Assembly: GCA_964529005.1 (NCBI GenBank) | Contig: CAZGUH010000014.1 | Location: forward strand, 12,533-76,532 | Direction: 5' to 3' | Origin: CAZGUH01 sp964529005 | GTDB lineage: Bacteria; Actinomycetota; Acidimicrobiia; Acidimicrobiales; Ilumatobacteraceae | DNA length: 64,000 nt | Shown: positions 62,192 through 64,000 of the stretch, piece by piece | Layout of the letters: each line of letters starts with the position of its first letter | Position numbering within the stretch: the first letter of the stretch is position 1 | Notes under the pieces: generated by a model | Databases searched by the model: none | The model's input: only the letters and a program-made list of their open reading frames with translations | Told to the model about the DNA's origin: nothing | Translations under genes and position numbers: made by a program

Positions 62192-64000
62192 ATGGCGTCG
62201 TCCCAGCGCGTCCTCGCCATCGCCGTCATCGTCGCCGTCGGATTGGCGTTCGCCGACGCGTCGATCGTCGCGCTCGCGCTCGCCGAGCTGTACGCCGAGT
62301 TCGACACGACGGTCGTCGGCGTGTCGTGGGTGCTCACGTCCTACGCCCTGGCGGTCGCCGCCAGCGCCGTGCCCGTCGCGCTGCTCCACCGCCGAGCGTC
62401 TCCACGCGTGCTGGTCGCGGGAGGCGCGGCCGTGTTCGCCGTGGCCTCCGTCGTGGCGGGATCGGCCTCGACGCTGCCGATGCTGCTCGGCGCCCGGTGC
62501 CTCCAGGGCATCGCTGCCACCGCGCTCCTCGCCGGATCGCTGCCCGCGCTCGGCGCGCTCGTGGGGCACACGCGCGCGCGGCGATGGTGGGCACGCGCCG
62601 GCGCGGCGGGCGCCGCAGCGGGGCCGGCGCTCGGCGGCCTGCTGACCCAGCTGTTCGACTGGCGGGCGATCTTCTTCGTCCAGGCCCCGATCGCCGCCGC
62701 CGCTGTGCTGGTCGTCAGAGACACGCGCCCCGCGCCGCCCGACACACCGCCGGATCCGGCCCCCCGCCGTCGCGGCGACGTCGCGATCGCCAACGCCGGG
62801 TTCGCGCTGCTCTTCGCCGCGCTGGTCGCCGCGTTGTTCCTCGGCGTCCTGCTGGTCATCGAGGTGTGGCGCTACAGCCCGCTCACCGCCGCCCTGCTCG
62901 TCAGCGCGCTCCCAGCGGGGATGCTCGGGGCGAGCTTGGCGATGGCGGCACCGCGCGGCTGGCGGGCGCTCGGGGGCGTCGTCCTCGCAATGGGCTTGGT
63001 CGGGCTGGCGCTGGTCCCCGGCGAACGACCGGTGTCGGCGGCGATCTCCCTCGCGCTGTGCGGCGCGGGGTTCGAGCTGATGCACAGCGTGCTCGACGAC
63101 GCCGCCGTCGCCGACGATCACCACGCCGCCCGCGCCGCGGCGGTGTCGGTCGGCGCTCGACATGCCGGTCTGGTCGTCGGTCTGCTGCTCATCGCCCCGG
63201 CGCTGTCGACGAGCATCACCGCCGGCATCGATCGGGCGACGCTCGGAGCGACGTCCACGCTGCTCGACAGCGACCTGCGCCTCCAGGACAAGCTGGCGAT
63301 CACGTGGGACCTCCGCTCGGCGATCGACGACGCGCGGCGTGGCGAGGTGCCGGATCTGGAGGCGACGTTCGACGAGCGCGGGGCGGAGAGCGGCAACGAC
63401 CTGGCGCGAGCGCGCGACGCGCTGATCGACACGGTCACCGACGCGATGACCCGCGCGTTCCGGCCGGCGTTCGCGATCGCCGCCGGGCTCGCCGCGCTGG
63501 CGATCGTGCCCGGTCTCGCCCTCGCGTCACACGGCGACACTCCGGCCACGCGTCGACGACGCCGCCAGGCGACGCTGGCGGTGGGCGCGGCAGCGATCGT
63601 CGGTCTCGGCGTGATCGGCACGATGATGGCGCAGGGCGCCGACGACGTCGGCGAGTTCACGGCGCAGGATCCGTGCACCGCGGATCCGGACCCGTTTCCC
63701 GGCGGAGGGCTCGACGCCGCGGTGCAGCGCATCGCCTTGTCGGCGCTGAACGGCGCGGCATGCGACCTCGGAACGACGCGCGAAGTTCTCGTGCTGTCGC
63801 TCGACGACGACTCCGGCTACGGCGATGTCACGTGGGACGACGACACGGTCGAGTCCGCGCTGCGCGTCGGCGCCCACCGAGCGATCGACGACGCCCGCGC
63901 GCGCGACGACATCTCGGGGATCACCGCCACGGTGCTGCGCGTCGCCGCCGACCGCGCGCCGCTGCAATGGCTGATCGACGGCGTCCCGTCGCTGCTCTAG
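62192..64000 (+). CDS. MFS transporter with a C-terminal extracellular domain
   Basis: This 602-residue protein ends exactly at the window edge with TAG. The first 360 residues hold about twelve helices of an MFS exporter (RVLAIAVIVAVGLAFADASIVAL, ARCLQGIAATALLAGSLPAL). A helical soluble segment (LRSAIDDARRGEVPDLEATF) follows, then two more hydrophobic segments and a C-terminal domain of about 115 residues (FTAQDPCTADPDPF with two Cys). That last domain is not part of standard MFS proteins. The substrate is unknown. Confidence 0.85.
   Translation: MASSQRVLAIAVIVAVGLAFADASIVALALAELYAEFDTTVVGVSWVLTSYALAVAASAVPVALLHRRASPRVLVAGGAAVFAVASVVAGSASTLPMLLGARCLQGIAATALLAGSLPALGALVGHTRARRWWARAGAAGAAAGPALGGLLTQLFDWRAIFFVQAPIAAAAVLVVRDTRPAPPDTPPDPAPRRRGDVAIANAGFALLFAALVAALFLGVLLVIEVWRYSPLTAALLVSALPAGMLGASLAMAAPRGWRALGGVVLAMGLVGLALVPGERPVSAAISLALCGAGFELMHSVLDDAAVADDHHAARAAAVSVGARHAGLVVGLLLIAPALSTSITAGIDRATLGATSTLLDSDLRLQDKLAITWDLRSAIDDARRGEVPDLEATFDERGAESGNDLARARDALIDTVTDAMTRAFRPAFAIAAGLAALAIVPGLALASHGDTPATRRRRRQATLAVGAAAIVGLGVIGTMMAQGADDVGEFTAQDPCTADPDPFPGGGLDAAVQRIALSALNGAACDLGTTREVLVLSLDDDSGYGDVTWDDDTVESALRVGAHRAIDDARARDDISGITATVLRVAADRAPLQWLIDGVPSLL

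Overview
The window is high-GC DNA with dense, often overlapping genes and many GTG/TTG starts. A BldD-like regulator, GAF-ANTAR and STAS regulators, a SigB/SigF-type sigma factor, an F420-type LLM oxidoreductase, and hrcA-dnaJ and lepA/rpsT/holA housekeeping genes all point to an actinobacterium. An Acidimicrobiia-like lineage is my best guess, but it is inferred from gene content only. A 100-N scaffold gap (12983-13082) shows that this is a draft or metagenome assembly. I see no rRNA, tRNA, CRISPR array or insertion sequence.

1-12.5 kb is a plus-strand catabolic and uptake cluster: the end of one amidohydrolase, an acyl-CoA ligase, a second amidohydrolase, an aldo/keto reductase, a complete peptide/nickel-type ABC importer (two permeases, two ATPases, a lipoprotein), an M19 dipeptidase-like protein lacking part of its metal site, a RidA-family protein and a class II aldolase. 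The substrate is unknown. 12.5-22.8 kb is housekeeping: hemW (broken by the gap), a bldD-like gene with its own promoter, rsmE, dnaJ, hrcA with a CIRCE-like operator, a histidine phosphatase, lepA, rpsT, holA, an HPP-CBS membrane protein and a universal stress protein.

22.7-30.4 kb holds a Zn/Mn-type ABC importer, a TetR-MFS efflux operon under a 38-bp nested palindrome, an acyl-CoA dehydrogenase divergent from a MarR regulator, and a small basic protein. 30.4-41.6 kb carries treY-treZ (trehalose from maltodextrin), a D-lactate dehydrogenase, an unknown membrane protein, a helicase, an LLM oxidoreductase and two tandem ferritin-like proteins. 41.7-44.7 kb has a GT39-like membrane glycosyltransferase convergent with an FAD oxidoreductase.

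44.8-57.6 kb is the most coherent block. A GAF-ANTAR protein and a STAS protein lie divergent from a small ORF coupled to a SigF-type sigma factor. Next comes a SigF-like promoter (GTTT-N16-GGGTAG) directly in front of a nine-gene, almost entirely start/stop-overlapped operon. That operon encodes a carbamoyltransferase, a GT2-GmhB fusion, GT9, two GT4-like enzymes, GmhA, HldE, an SDR and a second GT9. This is most of the ADP-heptose pathway joined to heptosyltransferase-type enzymes, in an apparently Gram-positive genome, and HldD is not obvious.

57.4-64 kb is a second-messenger and stress segment: a PilZ protein divergent from a membrane GGDEF-EAL enzyme with intact motifs, a tyrosine-recombinase-fold protein lacking catalytic residues, hsp20 with a strong promoter, leader hairpin and terminator, a small (p)ppGpp synthetase, and an MFS protein with an extra C-terminal domain. 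With the c-di-GMP signature in the BldD-like protein, the window encodes a maker/breaker and two likely receptors of c-di-GMP.
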